A stretch of DNA of 64,000 nucleotides. Source: Dendrolimus kikuchii. Its lineage: Eukaryota > Arthropoda > Insecta > Lepidoptera > Lasiocampidae. Each line of letters starts with the position of its first letter. Position 1 is the first letter of the stretch. Both the position numbers and the translations under genes were made by a program. The stretch lies in the NCBI GenBank assembly GCA_019925095.2, contig CM034401.1, forward strand, positions 17,821,838 to 17,885,837, given 5' to 3'. Shown here piece by piece: positions 21,300 through 33,500 of the stretch. Under the pieces are notes generated by a model, which saw nothing but the letters and a program-made list of their open reading frames with translations, had not been told where the DNA came from and did no database searches.

Positions 21300-21622
21300 C
21301 TCAGTTCCCTTGTGGGGTAGACACGAACAACAGAACGCCATTCAGGCTTACATACATACATACATAACTTCACGCCAGTTCCCTTGCGGGGTAGGCACGA
21401 ACAACAGAGCGATATTCAGGCTTATTCTTACACACCTCACTTGCTTCTTTGACATTCATAACTCTTGTCATGCACGCTCGTCTGTTCTTTAGGCTCCTGA
21501 CATCACCTTCTGCTAGTACACGATCAATTTGATCATGGAAGGTGTGTCGTGGCCTTCCACGACTTCTGCATCCATCCACTTTTGCATTGTATATCTATTT
21601 AGTCATTCTTTCATTCAGGCTT
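21300..21622 (-). mobile_element. Older family D stub, interrupted by a younger copy
   Basis: A ~50-bp piece of the family D 3' region (21300-21350). AGATATATT at 21291-21299 and 21623-21631 would be its own target duplication. The younger family D copy at 21351-21611 sits at its right edge. Confidence 0.6.
21351..21611 (-). mobile_element. Family D LINE 3' end, 12-bp target duplication
   Basis: CATTCAGGCTTA flanks it at 21339-21350 and 21612-21623. The duplicated bases themselves belong to the older family D stub. The minus strand encodes GCRSRGRPRHTFHDQID through RELA. Confidence 0.85.
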
Positions 21623-21879
21623 AGATATATTTAAATATAGATAATGTCATTCGGGCAATCATGGGGATTCTATAGATGCGGTTGTTTTTCAGATGCATTA
21701 TTATTTTATTATAAATATAATAAAGAAGTACTAAAAAAAACCAAATTATTTATCTCACTTTTATAAAGTAGTAGATATTTTTTTAGCTTGTTTTGATAAA
21801 AACTGAAGGAGTAAAATGGTTTCATTTCAACAATTCGGCGGTGATTTGGTGAGTTTTTTACTTTTTTTATATAGCTGAA

Positions 21880-22315
21880 GTACAGTAGACAGGCTGACGG
21901 CCCGCCTGATGGAAAGCGGTTACCGTCGCCTATGGACGTTTGCAACACCAGAGATATCACTATCGCGCTGCCGGCCTCGAAGAAATTTTATGACACCCTT
22001 TTTGAAAAACTCCATATCGTAGCGCTGTGGGAAAACCTCGGCTGGGAGCTCATTCGAAATACCCACGGTGCGAAAGAGAGACGCTCTATACAACCGTTGC
22101 GTACATGAGCGAAACGGCTCAAGGAAGTGGGGGTGAACTCCCAACCGATGGCAAGCGGTGCGATAGTAGAAAGAGGACGAAGGCACCATTCGAAACAGTT
22201 CTTCGGAATACTCCCCGTTATACAGTCGGTAGAATACGCAGAGATACGCAGTCTCTCCTAAGGTCAAGCGTATCTAGACCGTCTGTGAGTATGGGATCAT
22301 CAACAACATGAACGG
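21880..22315 (-). pseudogene. CR1/Jockey-like LINE reverse transcriptase C-terminus
   Basis: The minus strand (about 22267-21920) reads AYLCVFYRLYNGEYSEELF, a conserved HRLG..PH stretch, NELPAEVFPQRYDMEFFK, and a C-terminal LRGRQR then GVA.VH. This is the post-RT C-terminal domain of a lepidopteran non-LTR element family. The left end (21883-21960) continues into TGCAAACGTCCATAGGCGAC, which resembles the SINE A 3' part and suggests SINE A borrows the tail of this LINE class. 5'-truncated, no RT core. Confidence 0.75.
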
Positions 22316-23237
22316 CTCGACGTTAAATGCAGTCCAGGATTAAATTGGTAGGCAGGTGCTCCAGCCCAAAAGGTGTCAGCAGTAGACCATACGCGGCCTC
22401 ACCTGGGCTTCATAAAGCACAAGGCGTTACCGCGGTGTGAAGTACTGCTTGGACCGAATTAGCACTCCTAGCTTCTTGGAGGCAAGTTTTGCCTTGCCTT
22501 CAAGATGGCCCCTGAACTGTACATCGTTCGCGATATCAACACCGATGATCCCAATACTCCTGGAGGTGGTAAGGAGAGTTCCCTGGAACTGAAACGCTTG
22601 CTCGAACGGAGTTTTTTAACTTACAATAACTTTACAAAAATTACGAAAAAACACGTTACGTCTCATATCGTAAAGATTTATCATATTCTTTTTGGTAAAT
22701 TATTGATCAATAAATACCAACAATAATTGTTTTGATGGCACCCCCCTTTGACCTCTTGCGGCATCAGGGGCCTTAACACTTACGCCACACACTACTTCCA
22801 CAGAAGTTAGTTATCAGAATCAGCTTGCACCAGGTAAGCGGCTTATCAATATTCGACTTAATTTGAACAGAGTTTCAGACTAACTGAATTATAAAGAAAA
22901 ACCAAACAGTCTAAATACGGAACCATTATCATGGCATCATATTTTTTCAATGAAATCTCTAGAGAGCAAAGTGCGGTGAAGCGCGGTGAATCTGGCCGCC
23001 CGTCACACCGTGACGACCGGGGTGCAGCACGCTCCGATCGATCACAGAATAAAAAACTCGATAAACGTAATGATTGTTGTCAGAAATAGACCATTAAAAA
23101 ACGATCCGTGCGGTGCATTTCGAAGAATAAGAACGTGCAATGCTGTCGGTGTTTTTATAACGACTTATTGGAGCAATATGCGATGCTGTGGAATAGATTT
23201 ATATTTTGTCAATCTTTAAATGTAGTTCATTTTTTGA
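22316..23237. other. Unassigned
   Basis: The first part (to about 22500) may be more of the adjacent LINE remnant. Around 22970-23200 is a GC-richer stretch with a 77-codon frame that I do not recognise. Confidence 0.4.
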
Positions 23238-23238
23238 C

Positions 23239-23367
23239 TGCTCCTATATCTTACCGACCATTCATTTGCCTTACTATCTGTTAAAATTTGAGATAAGCTC
23301 CATATAAGTAATGTCAAAATTCAACCGATGGTAAGGCAAGTGAATGAATAGTAAGATATAGGAACCA
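23239..23367. mobile_element. MITE family J copy
   Basis: CTCCTATATCTTACCGACCA at the left is mirrored by a GGTAAGGCAAGTG...GTAAGATATAGGAACC right arm, giving TIRs of about 37 bp with a few mismatches. 28977-29101 is a second copy. Confidence 0.6.
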
Positions 23368-23439
23368 GCTGTTTATGAAATGTTTCTATAGACGATTTAT
23401 ACACTAACCAGCATCATGATCATAAATATTAATAATAAT

Positions 23440-23960
23440 AAATAATAATATCAAGGCCCTCGCCTCCGTGCTTGCCTTTCGTCCGGCACGGAGTGGAGAT
23501 CGCTAGAGCTAAGACTCAAGCTCCAGGGGTGGAAGTAATAAATGGCATAACGTTGGAAGTAGCTTCAGTGAACCTATAACCCACCTCTCGACACCTCTTA
23601 GCCACTTACACCCATGTTGGTCCTCGCCAATCTTGTATGGCATTTTCAGGGGTCCATACAGTTAGTGGTGAGTCACCGTTTGCCCATTTTTTCCATGTTG
23701 CTTGAACATTGCGACGGCCAGACGTCATAGTCCCCATAATCTCCAATCCGTAGTTCCACTAGCAGTTCATCCCAATAGTCCGGTACTTTTTGTTCTCATT
23801 CTCTACAATAGTTCTACATTGACCGAGGCTTGTCCTTGGGTGCATTTTTTGTATGGTATAGACAGGGATAAACGCCGGTCAGTGTCACGACACATTTACA
23901 TTAAATTTGGCATGTAGCCTCTATGTGTTGGCCTTCTCATGGGCCCCACGCAAGCCTTCC
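23440..23960. other. Probable repeat remnant, unassigned
   Basis: GC-richer than its neighbours, with many short frames. Looks like an old retroelement 3' region, but no motif settles it. Confidence 0.3.
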
Positions 23961-24010
23961 AAAAGTCCGGGCTATTTTTATGGCCCATGGTCTGCAACGA
24001 CATATATATA

Positions 24011-24303
24011 AATAATAATATCCCATGAACATCCCACTGCAGGGCTCGGGCCTCCCATTAATAGGGGAACAGACGGTATACTCACCGCGCTTCTCCAAGG
24101 CGAATTGGCAAGTTGGACACACTGGTTATCTGGATGTTCAAGTTTCATCACGTTGTTCTCCTTCGCGTTAGCACGCGATTATTATATCAATATACACATT
24201 AGGTCAGAAAACTGACCTGAGTAGTGCATGCTTGTCTGTCAGGATTCGAACCCGCGTCCTTGAGTTTCAGATCCGAGTTCGCTAACCACTAAGCTACTAC
24301 TAT
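24011..24303 (-). mobile_element. SINE family C copy
   Basis: In reverse complement it carries the tRNA-like head with GGGTTCGAATCCTGAC and the GTCAGTTTTCTGACCTAATG and GGGAGGCCCGAGCC blocks. Slightly diverged from the copy at 19805. Confidence 0.75.
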
Positions 24304-25067
24304 TAAAGCTATTACTACTAATATTAAAGTTTTAAAATAATCTTCAAGTAAAAAAAAAAGTAGATAAAATCTCTGTCCTATGTAACAGAAGCCTTACTCA
24401 AATACTAGGTTTTTGAATAACAACAACAGACGGATAAACATCTTTCACACATTGGTGATCTTGGTGTGCAGGTTTCTTTCATTGCTAGCATGTTACTGTA
24501 AAAATAGGTATATTCTGTCAGATGACGTATGCTCTAATACGTCATAAAGAATTATGTACTATGACCATTCGTTAAGATTTATTGCGAATATTTTGATTTA
24601 ATAATAATACTAAGCATTTCCTTTTTGAAAAATACGATTATGATTTATTAATAAAAGACAATATTACGTTTCCTTTAATTCACGGAACAATATACATCAA
24701 TACGTATCAATAATATGAATAGGACCTTATGGTCCATTGGCCATGTGTCGTGCATATGTTACAAGATATAATGATACATAAATATTCATAACAATCGGGG
24801 AATTCATAAGGAAACATTCCATTGTGAGCAAAGTTATTAAGGAGCGATACAGAGATGTGAGATGTATCCTCTGTCTCTTTATTCTTCAGACAAGACGCCT
24901 TAGTTTTTAGACCTAAATACCTATTAAAGGGCCTCAATATTTTTCTTAGCATTATGTTCCAGAGTTTGTTATAAATTTGATGGGGTCTTTTACTGTGGTA
25001 CATAAATAATATTATATTATTTGATCGTAAATTTTAAAATCAGTTTCTTTTCAGTTTCAAAGGATTA
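24304..25067. other. Unassigned; SINE C scrap at about 24460-24525
   Basis: No gene. TTGGTGTGCAGGTTTC...GCTAGCATGTTACTG resembles the inner part of SINE C in minus orientation. The rest is AT-rich. Confidence 0.45.
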
Positions 25068-25330
25068 GCCTCTGTATCCAGCGAGGTAATGCTGCCAGCC
25101 TTTTAGGTACAATGGCGACAGTGGTCTGGTGGGGCTGGACGGGCTTTGATACAGGTTTTTTTTATTTTTAAGCTAGGTTTATTTATAGGATTATGCCCTC
25201 CTTTTTTATTTAGTTCTAGTTTTTAATTTTAGGTTTATTTTTCATACTGTAGTTTAGTTTTAGTATTTAATTGTGTTTTTTTTACATATAAAATCACTGT
25301 AACCTAAATATCAAAATCAATTAAAATTCC
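25068..25330 (+). pseudogene. Family K LINE C-terminus and 3' UTR
   Basis: 25078-25130 encodes, with decay, AASLLGT-type sequence followed by a Trp-rich end, then an AT-rich untranslated part. Compare 38140-38370 and 58390-58640. Confidence 0.45.
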
Positions 25331-25639
25331 GTTACAAAAATATTTTCTTATTAAATCGAATTATGGCATGACTACAGTTTTAAAATACATATTATGTGCA
25401 ATTAATTTCAAATAAATAGTATACTCTAAGATTGCTACTTATACACTAATAAATAATAATACAAGTGGTCATAATAGATTCGCACATCAAAAATACATTA
25501 CATGAAAAGACAAAGAGTTTATCAGTGGACACATAAAATATATCGCTATAAAAAAATATAAGCACAAGAAAAAAAATCATAATAACCAGTAGTGCTGCAA
25601 TTTCTGCCATAAATACGTCATTGGAAATTTTTATGATCT

Positions 25640-25877
25640 TGGAATATATTAAACTAGCTACGCCCCGCGGTTTCACCCACGTAGTGATGGAAAATCGTTA
25701 TATTTTGGATAATTCACACTATATCTTTATAAATTATAGCCTATGTGTTATTCTGATGTGTAAGCTATATTATTGTAATGTTTCATCAAAATCCATTTTG
25801 TAGTTTTTGCGTGAAACAATAACAAACATACATCCATACATTCTTACAAACTTTCGCTTTTATAATATTAGTAGGAT
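25640..25877 (+). mobile_element. Lepidopteran interspersed repeat (related to family F head)
   Basis: Starts near AAACTAGCTACGCCCCGCGG and contains TAGCCTATGTGTTATTCTGA and CATCAAAATCCATTTTGTAG. Ends TTTTTGCGTGAAACAATAAC...TATAATATTAGTAGGAT. This body and end are a well-known, very abundant repeat in moths and butterflies. Confidence 0.75.
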
Positions 25878-27092
25878 TACATACCCTATTTACACCTTTT
25901 TTGTGGATTATTTTGAAGGGTCTAGATGAAATTTCCTACATATTGATCACCTTTGGTTTTTAATACTTGAAGCAACAAATCAAATTGTAACTTTTGTATA
26001 ATTATGATAGAACGTGTTTCTTGCACAGTGTATAATTTTTTTAAATATATTTCATAAAATTATTTCAAGACAGGCAGCACGTTGATATCGTCATTGATGT
26101 GTGTTGCAAACGATTTAAAGAAATGGCAATATTTTTTTTAAGCACTGGCCGTTAGCTTACTCTCCATATATAGATATTATTATGCCTCTTTCTAGTAAAC
26201 ATAGGCAGACACGATGGATTTTTACTTGCTGCGATCCTGACGTACATCTTTTGCTTCATCTACATTAATTAATCTCTTTATACATAACACGTTTCTTATA
26301 GGTGCTTTTTACCTGGCCATTTAAGCGTAATCTCCAGTAGTAAAATAATACATATGGGTAGTTTTAGCTTCGCTTGCAAAGGTGCACATACCTTTGACAG
26401 TATTATAACACCTTTTGTTATTTTTTTATTTCACCCTTTCAAGTACACCCGCGGACTGGTAGCAGACAGTGGATCAATTTGAACCATTGTGCAAGGTGAT
26501 GATGATGGATAGACTTCGTTTTTTCTTAATTTTAAAGTATGAATGGACATTATGGCTGTACTATGTGGCTAATGCAGCGATAAAAATGTTTTTGGTTTAA
26601 TATTTAAAACACAATGAAAGTTAAGAAAGGGTATTTTTTTATGGTTTATTGCCTGTAAAGCATTGTGAGGTTCTGTGGGCCTGATCTATACGTTATTTAT
26701 TTTATTATACTACATATGTTATAGGAGGAATATTTAAATATTTGAAAAAAAATATTTACCTAAGTTTTAATATATATTATGTACATGATTATATGCAAGG
26801 GTAATTAATATAATGCTATACAATACCTATACTCTTTTTATTATACATTAACATTATAAAAAGAAACATACATACTTTATCTATTATATATATTCGATGT
26901 ATCTATTGTTCTTATATGTATTTATAATATCATCGTATATCAAATTATACATGTATAGATATACATCATATATCATACAGATGTATGTATATATGTATAT
27001 TTAAGTATATAGTACTTTATTTATATTTTATTTAATTTTTTTGTAATACACCAAAAATCTTATATTGAATTTTCGTTTAAAATCTCCTTAGA
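25878..27092. other. Unassigned, very AT-rich
   Basis: 26700-27050 is dominated by TATA/TATG-type low-complexity sequence. No gene or recognisable repeat. Confidence 0.5.
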
Positions 27093-27215
27093 CCCTGGGT
27101 TGCCTGGAAGAGATCGCTATAAGCGATAAGGCCGCCCATTGTTCTAATGCAAATGTATCCTATCAATTGTCTAGATTTAAGTTTATGGTGAACAATAAAG
27201 AGTTTTCATTCATTC
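27093..27215 (+). mobile_element. LINE 3' tail, family L
   Basis: GGGTTGCCTGGAAGAGATCG, CTATAAGCGATAAGGCCGCC, then an AT-rich end with GGTGAACAATAAAGAG. The palindromic GCGAT...ATCGC is the conserved hallmark. Confidence 0.75.
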
Positions 27216-27296
27216 ATACTTTACTATCTTAATTTACATATAATCGAATACAATGCAAGAAAACTTAACTTATTTGTATTGTGTTCTACTCATAGT

Positions 27297-27410
27297 CCCT
27301 CAAGACTATAAGTAGAATACTGAGCCTAGATCACCGTCTTCTATGGGTAAGGTGCCCAGAAGGCTTGCTACGTTTCGTCGCTGGGTCGCCATACTGATCC
27401 GAGTGCAAGT
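27297..27410 (-). pseudogene. Family K LINE C-terminus
   Basis: The minus strand encodes an RISMATQRRNVASLLGTLP string followed by a short acidic end. Same motif as in 38140 and 58390. Confidence 0.55.
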
Positions 27411-28344
27411 TAATTTAAACATTTGCTGAGACCGTTAAAAGTGATGATTTGTTTGTAGAGTTTCTTTTTCTATATTTTAACAAGTGACCTGTACAAGTCG
27501 TACTTATAACAGGAGGCGTCTTCCATAAAATACAATATTAAAATTTTAATTTTACTAATCAAACAAATTAAAGTTGTTAGATCTGACTGTCATCAGCTGC
27601 TATCGCTACATTAAAATCATCCTATATATTAAAAGTGAAATATCGCTATTATTATTTCCTATTAAAACTGGTAATATTTACCTTATAATTTGACCAAAAG
27701 TATAGGTTAGAATTTCAATTTCTAAATAGAATTTCAAATATATGATTCAGTTACACGTAATTACTCTGCTGCTTTCAACAAAAAGCTAATATTATGAGCA
27801 CATAATTACAAGTAATTTTTTATGATTACATGTATAGAACTTAGGTACCTATTCCACACGGCTTCGTTCGCGAATACTTCGGATTTTAAATTGTTTTTTA
27901 ATGTTTACAATAATAACAACTATTCATTTACGTTATTATAAGTATTGCACATGTAGATACCCAATTTCTCGATAAAAATCTTGCTTTTTCTGAAAAGCTT
28001 CGCTCGCGTAGACGTCGAATACGTCAGCCCCGGATCTTGATTTTTTTCGAGGTGCAAATACTGGAAAATGCCGCCCTCGCTCACATATATTTTTAACTGA
28101 ATCATCATCATCATTTCAGCCATGAGACTCCCACTAATGGATATAGGCGTTCCGGAAAAAACGCCACAGTGATCAGTCTAGCGCTGCTCTTTCTGTCTTG
28201 AGCTTATTTTTTACAAATATACATACGTGGACGTGTAGGACATATTGTTGGTTTTTATTAACTTTTTTTTTGTTACAATTTAAATATTATATAAGTAGAA
28301 TTAGTTTTATTAATTATTATTCTTATTTATTATTTTATTAACAA
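27411..28344. other. Unassigned; repeat scrap at about 28096-28195
   Basis: AT-rich. ATCATCATCATCATTTCAGC at 28101 begins a fragment of a repeat type frequent in Lepidoptera. No gene. Confidence 0.45.
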
Positions 28345-28555
28345 AACTGGGTCATTTTGGTCTTACTCCTAAAGTAAGGTTTGCACTTAAAATCAGCGTT
28401 GTGTCGAATATTGTTCCGACACAGCAATATGCTGAGTGCAAACCTTGTTTGCTGAAAATGCGGCGTACAAATTCTCAAAATATGCTTTATGTATAAAAAT
28501 GTATAAGGAATGTAATTGCGTCGCAATTTCTTCAAATAAAGTTTTTATTTCTTTC
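28345..28555 (+). repeat. Family G repeat, uninterrupted copy
   Basis: AAGGTTTGCACTTAAAATCA and GCTGAGTGCAAACCTT face each other around TGTTCCGACACAGCA. This is followed by TTGTTTGCTGAAAATGCGGC and CTTCAAATAAAG. It serves as the empty-site reference for the insertion at 298-626. Confidence 0.65.
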
Positions 28556-28976
28556 TATATATTTTATTTTGTTTCCAAATATAGCTTCATCCCTTTCGCA
28601 AGCACGCTCTCCGTCCCCAAATGTGAGCGGATTTCACTTGCTCACTACACCGGTCGCCACGCACGCATATGTCTGTCGTTTTTAACCTTTGCCTACGCGC
28701 ACCGCGAAAAGTAATTTATGTACTCAGTGGTCGTTGCGTTAATGATGAGTGGTGTATTTGCCTGCGAAATTTGAATTATCCGCCCTCTGAATTGGACCCC
28801 GGCTTGCCCCCTCTAGACCCGGGGCCAGAGTACGTATCACGGGGAATATATTGAAAGTATCCCGCAGATATTATTGTGCAAATCAAGGTAGTTTATCTGG
28901 GATTCCTTGGTAACTGCACAAACAAAAGTAGTGTGCTCTTTTTCAGGCCAAATCACACTTTGGATCACTAATGACC
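28556..28976. other. Unassigned, locally GC-rich
   Basis: Includes ACCCCGGCTTGCCCCCTC around 28797. No frame resembles a known protein. Confidence 0.4.
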
Positions 28977-29101
28977 GGTTCCTATATCTACTAACCATTC
29001 AATTAGCTTACGATTGTTCAAAATTTGACATAAGCTCTATAGAAGTAATCTTTTTCTACCCATGATAAGGCGTGTAAATGAATAAGTAAGCTAGAGAACC
29101 C
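28977..29101. mobile_element. MITE family J copy
   Basis: Ends GGTTCCTATATCTACTAACC and ...AAGTAAGCTAGAGAACCC form diverged TIRs of about 35 bp. The central GACATAAGCTCTATAGAAGT matches the middle of the 23239 copy. Confidence 0.6.
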
Positions 29102-29129
29102 GACTATGAACGAATGAAATTATTGATAG

Positions 29130-29659
29130 TGTTACGAACGAATTGCGAGACTCGAATTAAAATGCCGTTGGAATGATTATCGAGTTTATTAGAACTATAC
29201 AAACACGTATAACACAGGTACAAATATAACCGAACACAACAAATCCAAACGTAAGGTAGAAGGTCGTAATTCAATAAAACGCGCAAAGTCCGTCACCATT
29301 AGATTCCCGATTGTACACACGTCACGCCTTGATCGTGGTTCTCGCTCAACTGCTCCCTCTCTACATCAAGCCGTCGTTTTATACCTCACAAATACAAATG
29401 TGCCCGTATCGTAGTCGACGTAATCCGCAACACCTGACCAATGATTCGGCCGCAAGCGGCCGTAAACGAATACAATAGAACAATAGGCTGTTCTTTAGAA
29501 ACGTATGCCAATAAATAAATAAACAAAAGAAGACAATAATATAATAATTACAACTAGTTCAAATGCCGACAGGTAATAAAATGTGTTTTTGCAGATGCAT
29601 ATCTGTAAAACACATTTTATTAGGTGGAATTTGTTTTTGTCGGAACCTAAGTTGTAACA
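29130..29659 (-). mobile_element. Solo LTR, 530 bp, 4-bp target duplication
   Basis: The segment begins TGTTAC and ends GTAACA. ATAG sits immediately outside at 29126-29129 and 29660-29663. On the minus strand it contains GGTATAAAACG, a good TATA box. No internal retroelement region is attached, so it is a solo LTR left by recombination between two LTRs. The family is unrelated to the Gypsy LTR at 8817. It lies about 280 bp 5' of the GR start codon, oriented away from it. Confidence 0.75.
29574..29625. repeat. Hairpin in the solo LTR
   Basis: AATAAAATGTGTTTTTGCAG faces CTGTAAAACACATTTTATT around a GATGCATAT loop. About 20 bp pair, with one bulge. It lies near the 5' (minus-strand) end of the LTR. 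Confidence 0.7.
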
Positions 29660-29941
29660 ATAGGTTCAAAATAGTAACCAGCCTGTTATATAATAATAGA
29701 TAACCTGTTTCATTTAATAGTAATCAGTTAATTCTCAATTTCATGAAGATGAAACTAACAAACAATGTGATTTTGACAATTATTTGTGTATATGTTAATC
29801 AATATCCAATCAATATAAATTAAGTTCCTGAATAAAATTGTCATTGAATCCACATAAAGTCGAAATTTGATGTCGAACTGCATTTGAATATGTACTTTCA
29901 ATCGCTACGTACGAATACTAAATACTAGAGGCACTTCAAAC

Positions 29942-30589
29942 ATGGCATACTGGGCAATTAAATTCATTTTATTAGTGAGGTGCTTATGTGGCTTCTACTG
30001 TGAGTTTAGTTCAAATAAAATCATTCGTTTTATCATTAAAATGTACTGTCTTGCCATCTCTATATTGGTTCAAATTATGTCGTTAAATGCATTAATCAGC
30101 AGTGACACAGGTCTTGAATTTGCAGGCATGTACGTTGAATATAACATAATTGTGATATATTCCATTATCACTGGTGAAAGTTTTGTCTTTAATATATGCT
30201 CGAAATTTTTATCATTTGATCCTCTATTAAGATCTAAAATTAAATACACTGAGAAAATACCTGTAACTCTTAGAGTATTCATTGGAGTTTATGTATGGTA
30301 TGCCTTTACTATGGTACTATGCTCGTATAATCGTGGAATAACATGTGTCACGCAATATAGTTTATTATTCGTATTTAATGCACTCATGTACAATAGAATT
30401 CTTGTTTTCGAGTTATTTTGGCGTCGGATTAAGGTCGAAAGGAAATCTTTGGAAGCTAATTTAAAACAGACTATCAGAAAGCGTCGTAATCAAGTAGCCG
30501 CAAATACCGTTCATGTTAAGAATTGCCTGATAGACTATAGAAGGTTGATGGATATTTTCCAGTCTGAGAATCTAAGCGTGAAATATGTG
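29942..30589 (+). CDS. GR exon 1
   Basis: 216 codons from MAYWAIKFILL to ...NLSVKYV, with donor GTAAAT at 30590. It contains most transmembrane segments and a basic loop (RRIKVERK...RKRRNQ). I chose the ATG at 29942 because it opens a hydrophobic first segment and no upstream in-frame extension is evident. Confidence 0.85.
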
Positions 30590-33500
30590 GTAAATATTTT
30601 TTCTGTAATTATGCATTTTTTTATGTTTATTTATCATTAAATTGTATTTATAATTTTAAAAACTTTTTAAATAAAATACAAAATAATAAATAATAATTTT
30701 CAATATATAAAAGAAAGTCGTGTTAGTTACACTATTTATAACTCAAGAACGGCTGTACCGATTTGGCTGAAAATTGGTTGGGAGGTAACTTAGAACTAGG
30801 AGACGGACATAGGATAGGATACTTTTCATCCCGTTGGAACCGGTAGGTGGCGCTGAGATCGGGTTCTAGAATCCTCCTAATCACCTGGCCCGATTTTGGT
30901 GATTTCGTTTTTGTGTTTGAGTGGGTGGTCCCTGGATGGTTTAAATCCACAATTGGAAACGGTAGGTGGCGCTGGGAGCGGATCCCATATTTTTATTTTT
31001 CAGAGCAGGACAACGCAGGGGCCGCTAGTATAAAATAAATAATAAAATACAGAAATTAAAATAAACGTAAATTATAAATTTAGTATCCTCAACCTATTTC
31101 CTATTAGTTATATTGTATTACATACATAATTTGAATGACATATTGTGGAGCAAACCCTGCCGTAGCTTTTATGACCTATTTCTCTCTTCATCCCAAGGTT
31201 GTCTGGAAGAGATCGCTGTCAGCAATAACACTACCATTTGTACCTAATTCTAAGCCGTTTTTGTGCATTATTTCATTGATTTTATTGTACCATAAAGTAT
31301 ATTCTACTCTATTCTAATTTGATTTGCACATAACATAAAATCTATCTATAATAATACAATATTCTAAGCATGTCGTGTCTGTATATTGAAGCTATTAAAA
31401 AAAAACAACTGAAACACACTATATAAACAATGGAAATCACGATGCAATTATTTTTTTTAGATTTCTTGTCTGTTTGTTCGAATTTCATGTAAAAACTACT
31501 GTTCCGATTTCGATGCAGTTTTCGTTGATCGACAGAAAATCTTAGACTTAAAATCTGTGCTATTTTTTATCCTGGGAATCCCGCGGAAATTTTCCTGAAA
31601 ATGATTTAAAATAGCCAGATCAAAAAAATCGAATTCCAATGTGATTTTTACACTGATCGATAGCAAGTATATGTAATATGTAATAAAAAATGTGATATTG
31701 ATTACCCCGGGAATCCCGCGGGATTTTTCCCGGGAGCGCTTTTAATTGTTTGGGTGCATACAAATGAGCTCATTGTGATACAGTTTTCACTAAAACGATA
31801 TACTTACATTCTTTTTTAAATGCTGTGGTACTTTGTGTCCTGGGAATACTGCGGGAATTTCAAGTCAAACGTGGACGAAGTCGCGGGCATATCCAAGTGC
31901 TAGATAAAGTTGCATAGGTATAATGGAATTAAGTAAACTTATATGTATTTGTGTCCGAAACTATCACTGTTAACTTAACTATTTCTTATTTCACCTATGG
32001 GCCATTTACGGCCTCTATGGTTGAGCGGGGTAAGCCTTTGCCGGACTACCTCACTGGAACGCAGAAGCTCCGGGTTCGATTCCTGGTATAGTAAATTTCG
32101 GAAACTGATTTTCTCCTTTATTTACTATGGGGCTGGGTGTCTGGGATCAGCCCCAGAGTAGTACGTATATATTACCCATAACACAAGGGTAACTTGCTTA
32201 ATTTGGGGATATACAATATGTGTGTTTGTCTGCCGATTATTATTATTGTTATTATTTACATGGAGAGAGTTTATCGCTCGTTTTGGGGCAATAAATTGTA
32301 TACTATTTTCGTAGGCGATACTCTTTAGACAATAATCGTATTGACATGTTTACATTCAACCAAAAAACAAAAAACTCGCCTGCGAGTATGTCATACGATA
32401 ATCGTAAGATAATTAATTGTACCTAAGAGTATTGTTTACACTATGATACAAATCGCATTGACATATTTGCCTACGATTTCTCGACTTATGTTTAGTTTGA
32501 TTTTTTCTTGCTTTCGATAATCGTATCTACGAGGCAAGAAACTCTCTCCATGTAGATGGCGCTTTATACTCAGTATTACTTTATATGAATAAACGAACTG
32601 TTTGATAATGATGATTGCAACTTATGAATCACACATTTATTGTTTACAAGGTTATCAGTAGTTAAAGCTGGACAATGATATGTGACTATCAACTATACGT
32701 ACCTATAACTAAACATTTTTAACATATTTTGGAGAATATTTTTCGATAATCAGGAGGAGTAATTATGTTTTAGATCATGCTCAATCTGTCCATGACACTG
32801 CTGAGGAGCGCGCCAGCTGTTTATTTCTTACTAACCAAAGTTGGAACCAGTTCACATAATAATATGCCTTTAGTAAGTAAACATTTCTTTGAATAATTTA
32901 AGTTTTTCTGGTTCCATAGCTATTTTACCAAAAATACGATCGTCTTTTCCGTCTATACTCCGGACTATCTATGCGTTTATTCGACACTATGTAATAGATG
33001 AAATTTGAAGAGAAAATATCTTTTATATATAATACTAACCTAACCCGCTACAAAATGGTTTAATGAATATATTCAAAAAATAAAAGGCCCTCATATATGT
33101 AACTGTATAAATTCTGTGCATTATTTTTATATATGTACACTCACGGAATTAAAATGTTCGTCACCTTAATGTCGACTTTTGCTTGCACGAGTACAAGAAA
33201 CAGTACTGTCTACATTTTATTAAAGGTAACGTTTATAAAATACTAGCTGTGCCCGCGACTTCAACCACGTGGAATTTTTTTTTTGGGATCCTAAAAAAAA
33301 GGTAGCCAAGTTACTACTTATAACATCAGCTATCTGCCAGTAAAAGTCCCGTCAAAGTCAGTCTAGCCCTTTCAGAGATTAGCCGGAACATCCAGGCAAA
33401 CAATTTTTTTTAATTGATTTTTTGATATTTGTACCGTATATACTTTCGTATTGGATTCATTTAGTAAGAAACTGTTATTCTGACGTTATAAACAGACACT

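Noticed and set aside
20830..21492. 220-codon plus-strand frame as a gene
   Set aside because: Its last third is antisense family D retroelement and crosses target-site duplications, so the frame is a chance fusion.
22986..23219. 77-codon frame in a GC-richer stretch
   Set aside because: No recognisable similarity, domain or splice context; left as unassigned.
26700..27050. Origin or matrix-attachment-like AT-rich region
   Set aside because: Low-complexity AT sequence alone is not evidence of such a function in an insect genome.
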